This document shows positions 28,347 through 37,217 of a stretch of 64,000 nt of DNA, piece by piece (position 1 is the stretch's first letter; each line of letters starts with the position of its first letter). Origin of the DNA: Bacteroidota bacterium (GTDB lineage: Bacteria > Bacteroidota > Bacteroidia > B-17B0 > Aurantibacillaceae). The stretch is from positions 124,001 to 188,000 of the forward strand of contig JADJSH010000038.1 in the NCBI GenBank assembly GCA_016711805.1, in the 5' to 3' direction. Under the pieces are notes generated by a model, which was not told the origin of the DNA, did not search any database, and was given only the letters and a program-made list of their open reading frames with translations. Position numbers and translations under genes: made by a program.

Positions 28347-28816
28347 ATGAAAACTATCATTGCAACCATCGCCACTTCTATTGTTTTAGTATTTAGTATG
28401 ACATCTTGTTTTGATGATACAGATGCATTCGTTCAAAAAATAGAAGCCACACAAACAGAATTAAAACAACAAGATTCTCTTTTAGTGTCTTACCGTTCGG
28501 AGCTATCATCTGTAGCCTTTACAGACACGATTACAAATGCCAATCCAAACGATAGTTTATTCAACAACCTTTCACAAAAAATCAATCCATTAATTACCCG
28601 TTTGGAATTAATGATTGAAAAAAATAAAACTTTAGTTGAGCAAGTGAAAACTAATTCAGGAGATGCAAAACAAGTGGAGAAAGATTACACCGCACAATTG
28701 GATGAATTAGAATTAATGAAACCTGAAATTGCTTCTGTAAAAAGTGACTACGAAAAATAGTTGCTGAAGTTGATGAAGCTTTTAAAAGTGTTGGAGATAC
28801 AACGAAAGTGAAGTAA
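28347..28816 (+). CDS. small lipoprotein, frameshifted near its end
   Basis: The lipoprotein signal has the lipobox SMTSC (Cys about residue 21), followed by a coiled-coil body (about 30-135). The reading stops at TAG 28758-28760 after SDYEK. Adding one A to the A5 run at 28753-28757 continues the protein as IVAEVDEAFKSVGDTTKVK and ends at TAA 28814-28816, just before the terminator. Conserved composition across the break suggests a real 156-residue protein with a one-base homopolymer loss or a sequencing error. The function is unknown; it is probably an outer-membrane-attached helical protein. Confidence 0.75.
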
Positions 28817-28821
28817 TTAAA

Positions 28822-28856
28822 AAAACAAAGCCTCAACGATGTTGAGGCTTTGTTTT
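28822..28856. terminator. bidirectional terminator between convergent genes
   Basis: A 16-bp perfect stem AAAACAAAGCCTCAAC with its complement and loop GAT, flanked by A and T runs, lies between the lipoprotein and the T9SS protein. Its right arm overlaps the stop codon of the latter. Confidence 0.9.
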
Positions 28857-31770
28857 ACTTATTCAAAACGATTTTCTCTCGTTTCACAATTCTATCATAC
28901 TGATATATATTCACAAAATAAATTCCGTTAGAGAAATTATCTAAATGCAATGTATGAGAAACGTTAGTTGGAGTTTCACTCAACAATGTTTGCCCTGTAA
29001 TAGAGACAACTTCTATTTTTTGTAATTCCGTTTTTGAATTGATAGTTAATGAGCCACTAGTCGGATTTGGATTAATAGAAATATTATTTCCATTCAACTC
29101 TTGTAAGCCAACACTTGTACCCATTGCCATTAATGTTCCAGTGCCTGATGTTAGCGAAACAACTGCCCCTGAAGCATCTGATTGATTAGCTTGAGAAATC
29201 CCCAAATTTAAAACCTGATCAGTTGTTATGGTTGATTTAATTTTATAATGTAAGGTAGCAATTTTCCCATATCCACTTGCATTATTATTAACCGTGTGAG
29301 TTGTTGCAGTATAAATTTTCCCTAAAGCTAAATTCAATTTCCTAAAACGTAAATTTTGATAAGACGGGTCCAAAAACGAATTTTGATATTCTACATAAAT
29401 ATTATTTGTTTCAATTAAAGTTTTATCAAAATCAATTGTAAAAGCAAGACCATTAATATTATTTATCGAATTAGTAATATCTCCTAAATAAATAGACGCG
29501 GTTCCCCAAGTTCCTTTAACAACAGATGCCTGATCAGGAACAATGCTGAGTTGTGCATTTACTGTTGCTGTTTGTGCTGTTTTAAATACATGTGATGATC
29601 CATAATTATTATATATTGCTAAAGTATCCATAGAATTAATCGTCCCATCTCCGTTACAATCACTGTGGGATAAATTTTTACCATTAGTGATGGAGCCCAT
29701 CCAATTAACCGAAGTTAAAGCATACCAGGCAATCCATTGATACATTCTTACTGGTCCAGTTTGGCCATAATGCAAGCCAAGCTCAAGAACATCCAAATTG
29801 TTAGCTATACCATCGCTGTTAGCATCACCCGGCCAAACATCTGCACAGGTGGTGTCCACATTAATGCTTACCGTTTGATTGCCAATACAACCCAGAGAAT
29901 TTATACCAGTTACTGAATATGTTGTTGAACTTACAGGAATTAAATTTATAGTTTGTGTATTCACCCCCGAACTCCAAGTATAACTTGTAGCACCTGATAC
30001 GGAAAATGAAACAGACGAACCTCTACAAATTGCTGCAGTAGATGAAGTAATCACAAGTGGAGCATTAAATAGAACTGCTACTGTTGCAGATAATCCACTC
30101 CCACAGGAGTTGGTTGGTGTAACAACAATATTTCCTGGACTTAAACTATAGGTTAAACTAATAGAATTAGTATTCATCCCAGTATTTATAATAGAGTTTA
30201 ATGGTGTACTCCAAACATAACCTGTAGCCCCAACTGACGGAGAAACGGAATAAGATGTTGTGATTCCCGCACATACGGACGTGTATCCTGAGATTGCATA
30301 TAGAGGTGATGGACATGGTCCAATTTTAATAACAAAAGGGGCCATCGAACCTGTGAGAGGAGTCCAAGAAACTCCGCTTGTTGGATCAAGATCTACGTTA
30401 TTAAAACTATTGCCAGAGTACCAAGACCCACCACCGAAAGATCCATTAATATGTAAACTATTATGAGCATCAATAGTAACAGAGAAACACTTATCAAAGC
30501 CTAGGCCACTAACTGCTCCAACCCAAATAAAATTTCCTGTGCTATCAAGTCTTAGTATAAATCCATCTATATCTGAGAAATTACTTGTACTCAAGGTATG
30601 AGTACCTGATCCTGGATCAAAGTCAACACTTGACTCAAACATACCTACAACGTTTACATTACCTAAAGTATCCAAAGCAATTCCATAACCTTCATCTGCG
30701 CTAACACCTCCTACGGATTTTACCCACAATAGGTCGCCAAATTTATCCAATTTTAAAATATAAATATCACTTGACCCATTTGATGACACTGTATACGTTC
30801 CAGCACTATTATCAAAATCTATTGGGCCAGTATAGAAACCAGTAGCGTATATATTATCTGAATTATCAATTGCTAATGAATAACCAAAATTATATCCAAG
30901 TGCTCCTCCATAAGTATTAACCCAAATAAAATTCCCAATAGAATCTAATTTTTGAATATAAATAGCACTGTTTCCTGAAATTGATTGATTATAAATTCCT
31001 AGTCCTGTGTCGAAATCAGTGGTTGCATTAAAATAACCGGTAATCAAAATATTATTATGATTATCAGTTACCATTTGATTTATACTTTGGTAAACAGACC
31101 CATCAAATAGTTTTGTGAAAAGTGTGTTTCCTGTATTGCTGAGCTTCAATAAAAAAACATTGTTGCTTCCACTTGACGAAATCATATTGACAGTTGCATT
31201 TGGATCGACATCTATAGTTCCATTAAATACGGCCGTTATGAGTATGTTTTGGCTTTTGTCTACTGCCAAACTGGTTGGCGTAGAATTAACAATACTTTTT
31301 GCCCAAATAAAATTTCCATTCTGATCGAGTTTTGAAACAAATAGACTATTTGTGAACGAAGGAGCCGAAAGATTGTATATTCCAGAGCTTGGATCAACAT
31401 CAATTGTTCCTTGGTAAGTGCCTAATAAATATATATTGTTTGATTGATCTATGTTAATAGAAACATTATTACAATTACCTCCATAATTTTTAGCCCATAA
31501 AAAGCTCCCGTCTTCAGCGAACTTAATAATAAAATTAGTTCCATTACTCGTTGACATCGTATAGATTCCTGGTCCCGGATCATAATCAGTAGCTGGAAGA
31601 CCAACACGTCCTATTACAAATGTGTTGCCATAACTATCACATACGTTTGTCTTGGCTATGTCTACAGATGAATCATCACCGACCATATTTCCCCAATTAA
31701 AATTGGGATTTTGCGCCTCGCAATTAGCTCCAACTAAAATAATAACAAATAGCAAAAATATTTTTTTCAT
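28855..31770 (-). CDS. T9SS-sorted protein with SBBP-like repeats, dockerin and cohesin-like modules
   Basis: The 971-residue exported protein has a signal peptide (ends CEA, about 19). About seven SBBP-type propeller repeats (about 30-470) each carry a variant of GNFIWAKS and DVDPSSGIY. Two Ig/PKD-like stretches follow, then a dockerin-like pair of calcium loops (GDANSDGIANNLDVLEL; DCNGDGTINSMDTLAIY). Next come a cohesin-like beta domain (from about VVKGTWGTASIYLGD) and a type A T9SS tail (SINPNPTSGSLTIN to IVKREKIVLNK). The last 330 residues are closely related to the protein at 62025-63548. It is predicted to be a surface protein. Confidence 0.92.
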   Translation of the reverse strand: MKKIFLLFVIILVGANCEAQNPNFNWGNMVGDDSSVDIAKTNVCDSYGNTFVIGRVGLPATDYDPGPGIYTMSTSNGTNFIIKFAEDGSFLWAKNYGGNCNNVSINIDQSNNIYLLGTYQGTIDVDPSSGIYNLSAPSFTNSLFVSKLDQNGNFIWAKSIVNSTPTSLAVDKSQNILITAVFNGTIDVDPNATVNMISSSGSNNVFLLKLSNTGNTLFTKLFDGSVYQSINQMVTDNHNNILITGYFNATTDFDTGLGIYNQSISGNSAIYIQKLDSIGNFIWVNTYGGALGYNFGYSLAIDNSDNIYATGFYTGPIDFDNSAGTYTVSSNGSSDIYILKLDKFGDLLWVKSVGGVSADEGYGIALDTLGNVNVVGMFESSVDFDPGSGTHTLSTSNFSDIDGFILRLDSTGNFIWVGAVSGLGFDKCFSVTIDAHNSLHINGSFGGGSWYSGNSFNNVDLDPTSGVSWTPLTGSMAPFVIKIGPCPSPLYAISGYTSVCAGITTSYSVSPSVGATGYVWSTPLNSIINTGMNTNSISLTYSLSPGNIVVTPTNSCGSGLSATVAVLFNAPLVITSSTAAICRGSSVSFSVSGATSYTWSSGVNTQTINLIPVSSTTYSVTGINSLGCIGNQTVSINVDTTCADVWPGDANSDGIANNLDVLELGLHYGQTGPVRMYQWIAWYALTSVNWMGSITNGKNLSHSDCNGDGTINSMDTLAIYNNYGSSHVFKTAQTATVNAQLSIVPDQASVVKGTWGTASIYLGDITNSINNINGLAFTIDFDKTLIETNNIYVEYQNSFLDPSYQNLRFRKLNLALGKIYTATTHTVNNNASGYGKIATLHYKIKSTITTDQVLNLGISQANQSDASGAVVSLTSGTGTLMAMGTSVGLQELNGNNISINPNPTSGSLTINSKTELQKIEVVSITGQTLLSETPTNVSHTLHLDNFSNGIYFVNIYQYDRIVKREKIVLNK

Positions 31771-31787
31771 GGTGTGAATTTATATAC

Positions 31788-31795
31788 CAAATATA
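31788..31795 (-). promoter_or_regulatory. candidate -7 box for the 971-residue T9SS gene
   Basis: On the minus strand this is TATATTTG, an exact TAnnTTTG match 17 nt before the ATG. The -33 element is not clear. Confidence 0.4.
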
Positions 31796-31875
31796 GCTCA
31801 ATTATTTTTCAATACCTTCCCGTTAATAGGCTTTTTAGTACAATTAGATAAAATCATTACTCTAAATTACATTTG

Positions 31876-32055
31876 GGTCTGTCTTAGACCATTGAGGTTT
31901 CAAATTGCAACCTCAAACTTTGGTAAAACATAAACTTCTCTAAGGCCGCAAATTGCGTCCTTAGAAAAGAAGAGGTATCACAAATTGTGATAACATCTTT
32001 TATATTATTTAAAGCACTAAAATTGCACCTTAAGCTTATACCAAATTGTATAAGC
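31876..32055 (-). repeat. array of CAAATTG-centred palindromes downstream of the ORF6N gene
   Basis: On the plus strand four palindromes share the core CAAATTG but have different arms: TTGAGGTT/AACCTCAA (31892-31916), TCTAAGG..CG/CG..CCTTAGA (31939-31965), TATCA/TGATA (31976-31992) and GCTTATA/TATAAGC (32034-32055). A degenerate unit is at 32012-32031 and a further hairpin GGTCT/AGACC at 31876-31890. Read on the minus strand the units give LRLQFETS, LRTQFAAL, LRCNFSAL and LLIQFGIS in one frame, echoing the RSQIATA motif of the adjacent protein. Confidence 0.75.
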
Positions 32056-32058
32056 AAG

Positions 32059-32574
32059 TTATTTAGTTTTATAACCAATCTGCTTTCGTTCCTTTTGGTT
32101 TGTTTCCTGTTTATTTTTTTGCAATAAATAATTGATAGCTTCGTAAACATCTTTAAACTGTTTGTTGTAAGTGTTTTCTAGTTCCTTGAGTTTGTCGTCA
32201 ATTTCTTTATAATTCAAGGCAAATTCTTTAAGGGCTATAAATGCCTCAACAATAGCAATGTTCACTTTAATCGCTTTATTACTTTTTAAAACGCTAGCAA
32301 GCATTGTAACGCCATGTTCTGTGAATGCAAATGGTGTTACGGCAACATTTCTCTTTGTTTGAATGGATGCGGTCGCAATTTGCGACCGCATATTTTCCCA
32401 CTCGATAACAGTAAGTCTAAACATAAATCGCTCAGGAAAACGTTCAGTATTTCTTTTAACGGCTTCATTAAGTCTTTTTGTTTCTACTTCGTACAGTTCT
32501 GCTAAATCAAAATCTAACATTACTTTTTGTCCTCGTACTTCATAAATTTTTGTTTGAATTACTTGTAATTGCAT
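32059..32574 (-). CDS. ORF6N domain-containing DNA-binding protein
   Basis: The 171-residue protein has an ORF6N domain (about 10-95): IYEVRGQKVMLDFDLAELYEVETKRLNEAV, then NTERFPERFMFRLT, then MRSQIATAS and FAFTEHGVTMLASVL. The family, related to KilA-N, is found in phage antirepressors and as solitary genes in Bacteroidota chromosomes. The C-terminus is a coiled coil ending in a Lys/Gln-rich tail. No phage genes flank it. The codons for MRSQIATA form a perfect 25-bp palindrome (32367-32391) with the same core as the array downstream. Confidence 0.88.
   Translation of the reverse strand: MQLQVIQTKIYEVRGQKVMLDFDLAELYEVETKRLNEAVKRNTERFPERFMFRLTVIEWENMRSQIATASIQTKRNVAVTPFAFTEHGVTMLASVLKSNKAIKVNIAIVEAFIALKEFALNYKEIDDKLKELENTYNKQFKDVYEAINYLLQKNKQETNQKERKQIGYKTK
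32367..32391. repeat. perfect 25-bp palindrome inside the ORF6N gene
   Basis: Arms ATGCGGTCG and CGACCGCAT flank CAAATTG on the minus strand, with one unpaired central base and 12 perfect pairs. It encodes MRSQIATA. It is the same core as the downstream array. Confidence 0.85.
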
Positions 32575-32693
32575 CTTTCTATAAATTAATTTGTTTCTCT
32601 AAAAGAAAAGTAAATTATTTTATAGTTGAGTTTTGCTAAGGATTGTAGCATTTTGAAAAATGTGCTGACGTCAGTAGTTAAATAACATCCTCC

Positions 32694-32728
32694 GTCCGCC
32701 AGCTGGCGGACACCTCCTTCAAAGGAGG
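32694..32728. repeat. intergenic palindromic repeat GTCCGCCAGCTGGCGGAC
   Basis: A perfect 18-bp palindrome (32694-32711) is followed by a CCTCCTT/AAGGAGG hairpin (32713-32728). It is far more G+C-rich than its surroundings and lies downstream of rpoC. Confidence 0.65.
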
Positions 32729-32744
32729 AAAACTATAACAACAA

Positions 32745-32772
32745 AAAACCCCGACATTTCTATCGGGGTTTT
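32745..32772 (-). terminator. intrinsic terminator of the rpoBC operon
   Basis: A 10-bp stem AAAACCCCGA/TCGGGGTTTT with an 8-nt loop is followed by a T run on the minus strand, 59 nt after the rpoC stop. Confidence 0.9.
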
Positions 32773-32798
32773 AATTTATGTTTAAGATTGAATTGTCT

Positions 32799-32824
32799 AC
32801 ACTTCGACTCCGCTCAGTGTGACA
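32799..32824. repeat. short intergenic repeat TTCGACTCCGCTCAGTGTG
   Basis: ACACT/AGTGT arms enclose TCGACTCCGCTC, immediately after the rpoC stop. It is a G+C-rich short hairpin distinct from the terminator. Confidence 0.5.
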
Positions 32825-32830
32825 AAGCAA

Positions 32831-35800
32831 TTAAGCTTCTTCTTCGATCTCTTCTTTAGATGCCATTAAGCGCTCGTACTCTTCTTTACTACCAACAACG
32901 ATTTTTTCGTATTGACGTAAACCTGTACCTGCAGGAATTAAATGTCCAACAATTACGTTTTCTTTTAATCCTTGTAATGTATCTACTTTTCCGTTTACAG
33001 CTGCTTCGTTTAATACTTTAGTAGTCTCCTGGAACGATGCCGCAGAAATCCAACTGTTAGTTTGTAACGATGCTCTTGTAATACCTTGTAAGATAGAAGT
33101 TGCTGTTGCAGGAACTGCATCACGAGCTTCCACTAATTTTAAATCCTTACGACGTAACACAGAGTTCTCATCACGTAATTTACGTGCTGTAACAATTTGT
33201 CCACGTTTCAAGTTTTCAGAATCACCTGGCTCAACAACTACTTTTTTACCATACAACTCATCATTCTCAGTCATGAAGTTAATTTTATTAATTAACTGTA
33301 ACTCTAAGAATGTAGTATCACCTGGATCTTCAATTTGAACTTTACGCATCATCTGACGAACAATCGTTTCGAAATGCTTATCATTCAATTTTTGTCCTTG
33401 TAAACGGTAAACCTCTTGAATCTCATTTACTAAGTATTCTTGAACTGCTGTAGGGCCTTTAATTGCTAAGATATCACCAGGAGAAGTTGCTCCATCAGAT
33501 AATTGCTCACCTGCTTTCACAAAATCATTCTCTTGTACTAAGATATGTTTAGATAAAGACACTAAGTAACGGTGTTGTTCGCCAGTTTTAGCTTCAACAA
33601 TTACTTCACGATTACCACGTTTAATTTTACCGAAAGTAACAATACCGTCAATTTCAGAAACTACTGCAGGATTACTTGGGTTACGCGCTTCGAATAACTC
33701 AGTTACACGAGGTAAACCACCTGTAATATCTCCCGTTTTACCAGTAACACGAGGAATCTTAACTAAAATTTGTCCTAACTCTACTTTTACTTTTTCGTTC
33801 ACAACAATGTGTGCACTAATAGGCAAGTTATAAGTTTTTAAAGGCTCACCTTTTTTGTCAACGATTCTAATTAATGGTGATAATGTTTTATCTCTGCTCT
33901 CAATAATTACTTTCTCACGGAAACCTGTTTGTTCATCAGATTCTTCACGGAAAGTTACGTTTTCTTTAATTCCTTCGTACTCAACAGTACCAGCAAATTC
34001 AGAAACAATAACCGCGTTATATGGATCCCAATCACAAATCATATCTCCTTTTTTCACTTTCGCGCTAGGTTTGATATATAATTGTGAACCGTAAGGAATG
34101 TTACCTGTAGTTAAAGTAATACCAGTATTTGCATCAACGATACGAACTTCGGTAGAACGACCAATTACAACATTAGCTTTAGTTCCGTCAGCGTTAATAC
34201 GCTCAACAGTTCTTAATTCATCAATTTCAGCAATACCATCGTATTTAGCAATGTAGCTAGAAGATGCTGCCGTGTTAGATGCTGTACCCCCAACGTGGAA
34301 TGTACGTAATGTTAACTGTGTACCTGGCTCACCAATTGATTGAGCTGCAATAACACCAACTGCTTCACCTAATTGAACTTGACGTCCGTTAGATAAGTTA
34401 CGTCCGTAACATTTTGAACAAACTCCTAATTTAGATTCGCAAGTTAATACCGAACGAATTTCAACTGATTCAATTGGAGATTTTTCAATTAATGCACATA
34501 CATCTTCATCAATCATTTCACCACCAGTAACAATTAATTCACCAGTAGTTGGATGATATACATCATTTAATGCAATACGGCCTAAAACTCTTTCTGCTAA
34601 TGATTCAACGATATCATCATTGTTTTTCAATGCCATAGCAGTTAAGCCACGTAATGTACCACAATCGTCTTCGTTAATAATAACATCTTGAGCAACGTCA
34701 ACCAAACGACGAGTTAAGTAACCCGCATCAGCTGTTTTTAATGCCGTATCCGCTAAACCTTTACGAGCACCGTGGGTAGAAATAAAGTATTCTAAGATAG
34801 ATAAACCTTCACGGAAGTTAGATAATACTGGATTCTCAATAATGGAAGCCGTTGTATCACCTGCTTTCTGTGGCTTAGCCATCAAACCACGCATACCACT
34901 TAACTGTTTAATTTGTTCTTTAGATCCACGAGCACCAGAGTCAAGCATCATATAAACGGCGTTGAAACCTTGTTTATCAGTACTTAATACATCTAATACT
35001 TTTTTAGTAACCTTAGAGTTAGCATGTGTCCAAATATCAATTACTTGGTTGTAACGTTCGTTGTTTGTAATGAAACCCATTGAGTAGTTATTCATTACTT
35101 CATCAACTTGCGCACGTGCATCTTTAATAATTTTGAATTTCTCCTCTGGAGTTTCAATATCACCTAAGTTAAATGATAATCCACCTTTGAAAGCCGTTTT
35201 AAATCCTAAGTCTTTGATATCATCTAAGAACTTAGCAGTTTTAGCCATACCAGTTTTCTTAACTACCATTCCGATAATATCACGAAGCGATTTTTTAGTC
35301 AACAATTCGTTGATGTAACCTACTTCATGCGGAACAACTTGGTTAAACATAACACGACCAACTGTTGTTTCAATTACTTTAGTAACTAATTTATCGCCAT
35401 CTAAAGCATTGGTAACACGTACTTTAATTTGAGCATGAATATCAACTTGCTTTTCGTTTAAAGCAATGTTAACTTCTTCTGCACTATAAAATATTTTACC
35501 TTCTCCTCTTACTGCATCATTAGGTAAATTCTTTTTAGATTTAGTTAAATAATATAAACCTAAAACCATATCCTGAGATGGAACCGCAACTGGCGCACCG
35601 TTAGATGGATTTAAAATGTTATGAGAAGCTAACATTAAAATTTGTGCTTCTAATACTGCGGCATGTCCCAATGGAACGTGTACCGCCATTTGATCCCCGT
35701 CAAAATCGGCGTTGAATGCAGAACACACTAATGGGTGTAACTGAATTGCTTTTCCTTCAATTAATTTTGGTTGGAAAGCCTGAATACCTAATCTGTGCAA

Positions 35801-37126
35801 TGTTGGTGCACGGTTTAACATTACAGGATGTCCTCTTAATACGTTTTCTAAAATATCCCAAACAATAGGCTCTTTTTTATCCACGATTTTCTTAGCAGAT
35901 TTTACCGTTTTCACGATGCCACGCTCAATCATTTTGCGGATAATAAATGGCTTGAATAACTCAGCCGCCATATCTTTAGGTAAACCACACTCGTGTAATT
36001 TCATTTCAGGCCCAACAACAATTACCGAACGTGCAGAATAATCAACACGTTTTCCTAATAAGTTTTGACGGAAACGTCCTTGTTTACCTTTTAATGAATC
36101 AGATAATGATTTTAATGGTCTGTTAGATTCAGTTTTAACTGCATTCGATTTACGAGAGTTGTCAAATAATGAATCTACTGACTCTTGTAACATACGTTTT
36201 TCATTACGTAAGATTACATCTGGTGCTTTAATTTCAATTAAACGCTTTAAACGGTTGTTACGAATAATAACACGACGGTATAAATCATTTAAATCAGAAG
36301 TAGCAAAACGACCACCATCCAATGGAACCAAAGGACGCAATTCTGGTGGAATAACCGGAACTGTTTTAATAATCATCCACTCAGGACGATTTTCAATGTG
36401 TTTGTTTGCTGAACGGAAAGCCTCAATAACTTGTAAACGTTTTAATGCTTCGTTTTTACGTTGTTGAGATGTTTCTGTATTTGCTTTGTGACGTAACTCA
36501 TAAGATAACTCATCTAATTGTAAACGAGCTAATAAATCTTGTAAAGCTTCCGCTCCCATTTTAGCAATAAATTTATTAGGATCATTATCATCCAATAAAT
36601 GATTGTCTTTTGGTAACGTGTCAACTAAATTTAAATATTCTTCTTCAGTTAAGAAGTCTAAATATGCTGTTCCGTTTTGAGCGGCAACACCTGCATTAAT
36701 TACTACATAACGTTCGTAGTAAATAATCATATCTAATTTTTTTGTAGGTAATCCTAATAAGTAACCAATTTTGTTTGGTAACGAACGGAAATACCAAATA
36801 TGAGCAACAGGAACAACTAAGTTAATGTGACCCATACGTTCTCTACGAACTTTTTTCTCAGTTACTTCAACACCGCAACGGTCGCAGATGATACCTTTGT
36901 AACGGATACGTTTGTATTTTCCACAATGACATTCGTAATCTTTTACTGGTCCAAAAATACGCTCGCAAAACAAACCATCTCTTTCAGGTTTGTAAGTACG
37001 GTAGTTAATGGTTTCTGGTTTCAAAACTTCACCAGCACTACGTTGTAGGATAGTTTCCGGAGAAGCTAAACTAATCGTGATTTTTGAGAAGTTTGATTTT
37101 ACTTTGTTATCTTTTCTTAAAGCCAT
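32831..37126 (-). CDS. rpoC: DNA-directed RNA polymerase beta-prime subunit
   Basis: The 1431-residue protein starts at MALRKDNKVKSNFSK. A start 17 codons further upstream would read through spacer sequence with a repeat hairpin and is less likely. The N-terminal zinc site is CHCGKYKRIRYKGIICDRCG (about 67-87). The catalytic magnesium loop is NADFDGDQMAV, the second zinc site CESKLGVCSKCYG, and the trigger-loop region IAAQSIGEPGTQLTLRTFH. It is the last gene of the ribosomal-protein/polymerase unit, separated from rpoB by a 91-nt spacer containing a repeat hairpin. Confidence 0.98.
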   Translation of the reverse strand: MALRKDNKVKSNFSKITISLASPETILQRSAGEVLKPETINYRTYKPERDGLFCERIFGPVKDYECHCGKYKRIRYKGIICDRCGVEVTEKKVRRERMGHINLVVPVAHIWYFRSLPNKIGYLLGLPTKKLDMIIYYERYVVINAGVAAQNGTAYLDFLTEEEYLNLVDTLPKDNHLLDDNDPNKFIAKMGAEALQDLLARLQLDELSYELRHKANTETSQQRKNEALKRLQVIEAFRSANKHIENRPEWMIIKTVPVIPPELRPLVPLDGGRFATSDLNDLYRRVIIRNNRLKRLIEIKAPDVILRNEKRMLQESVDSLFDNSRKSNAVKTESNRPLKSLSDSLKGKQGRFRQNLLGKRVDYSARSVIVVGPEMKLHECGLPKDMAAELFKPFIIRKMIERGIVKTVKSAKKIVDKKEPIVWDILENVLRGHPVMLNRAPTLHRLGIQAFQPKLIEGKAIQLHPLVCSAFNADFDGDQMAVHVPLGHAAVLEAQILMLASHNILNPSNGAPVAVPSQDMVLGLYYLTKSKKNLPNDAVRGEGKIFYSAEEVNIALNEKQVDIHAQIKVRVTNALDGDKLVTKVIETTVGRVMFNQVVPHEVGYINELLTKKSLRDIIGMVVKKTGMAKTAKFLDDIKDLGFKTAFKGGLSFNLGDIETPEEKFKIIKDARAQVDEVMNNYSMGFITNNERYNQVIDIWTHANSKVTKKVLDVLSTDKQGFNAVYMMLDSGARGSKEQIKQLSGMRGLMAKPQKAGDTTASIIENPVLSNFREGLSILEYFISTHGARKGLADTALKTADAGYLTRRLVDVAQDVIINEDDCGTLRGLTAMALKNNDDIVESLAERVLGRIALNDVYHPTTGELIVTGGEMIDEDVCALIEKSPIESVEIRSVLTCESKLGVCSKCYGRNLSNGRQVQLGEAVGVIAAQSIGEPGTQLTLRTFHVGGTASNTAASSSYIAKYDGIAEIDELRTVERINADGTKANVVIGRSTEVRIVDANTGITLTTGNIPYGSQLYIKPSAKVKKGDMICDWDPYNAVIVSEFAGTVEYEGIKENVTFREESDEQTGFREKVIIESRDKTLSPLIRIVDKKGEPLKTYNLPISAHIVVNEKVKVELGQILVKIPRVTGKTGDITGGLPRVTELFEARNPSNPAVVSEIDGIVTFGKIKRGNREVIVEAKTGEQHRYLVSLSKHILVQENDFVKAGEQLSDGATSPGDILAIKGPTAVQEYLVNEIQEVYRLQGQKLNDKHFETIVRQMMRKVQIEDPGDTTFLELQLINKINFMTENDELYGKKVVVEPGDSENLKRGQIVTARKLRDENSVLRRKDLKLVEARDAVPATATSILQGITRASLQTNSWISAASFQETTKVLNEAAVNGKVDTLQGLKENVIVGHLIPAGTGLRQYEKIVVGSKEEYERLMASKEEIEEEA

Positions 37127-37163
37127 TTTTTTGCTTTTTGGTTTTAGTGATAATAAAAATTTA

Positions 37164-37205
37164 TACCTCACCCCCAACCCCTCTCCTAAAAGAGAGGGGA
37201 GAAGG
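37164..37205. repeat. intergenic repeat between rpoB and rpoC
   Basis: ACCTCACCCCCAACCCCTCT is followed by a perfect 8-bp hairpin CCCCTCTC/GAGAGGGG (37178-37199). It sits inside the operon between two essential genes and lacks a T run, so it is not an obvious terminator. Confidence 0.65.
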
Positions 37206-37217
37206 AAAAGAGTTTTT

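Noticed and set aside
31884..32150. 88-residue minus-strand frame overlapping the end of the ORF6N gene
   Set aside because: Composition and repeated LRxQF segments come from the palindrome array; it overlaps the real gene in another frame. Its repeat pattern is used in the finding instead.
32059..32574. ORF6N gene as part of a prophage
   Set aside because: No integrase, capsid, tail or lysis genes are nearby; solitary ORF6N genes are common in Bacteroidota.
37127..37177. 17-residue N-terminal extension of RpoC
   Set aside because: It is encoded by the repeat-containing spacer and is absent from the conserved RpoC start MALRKDNK.
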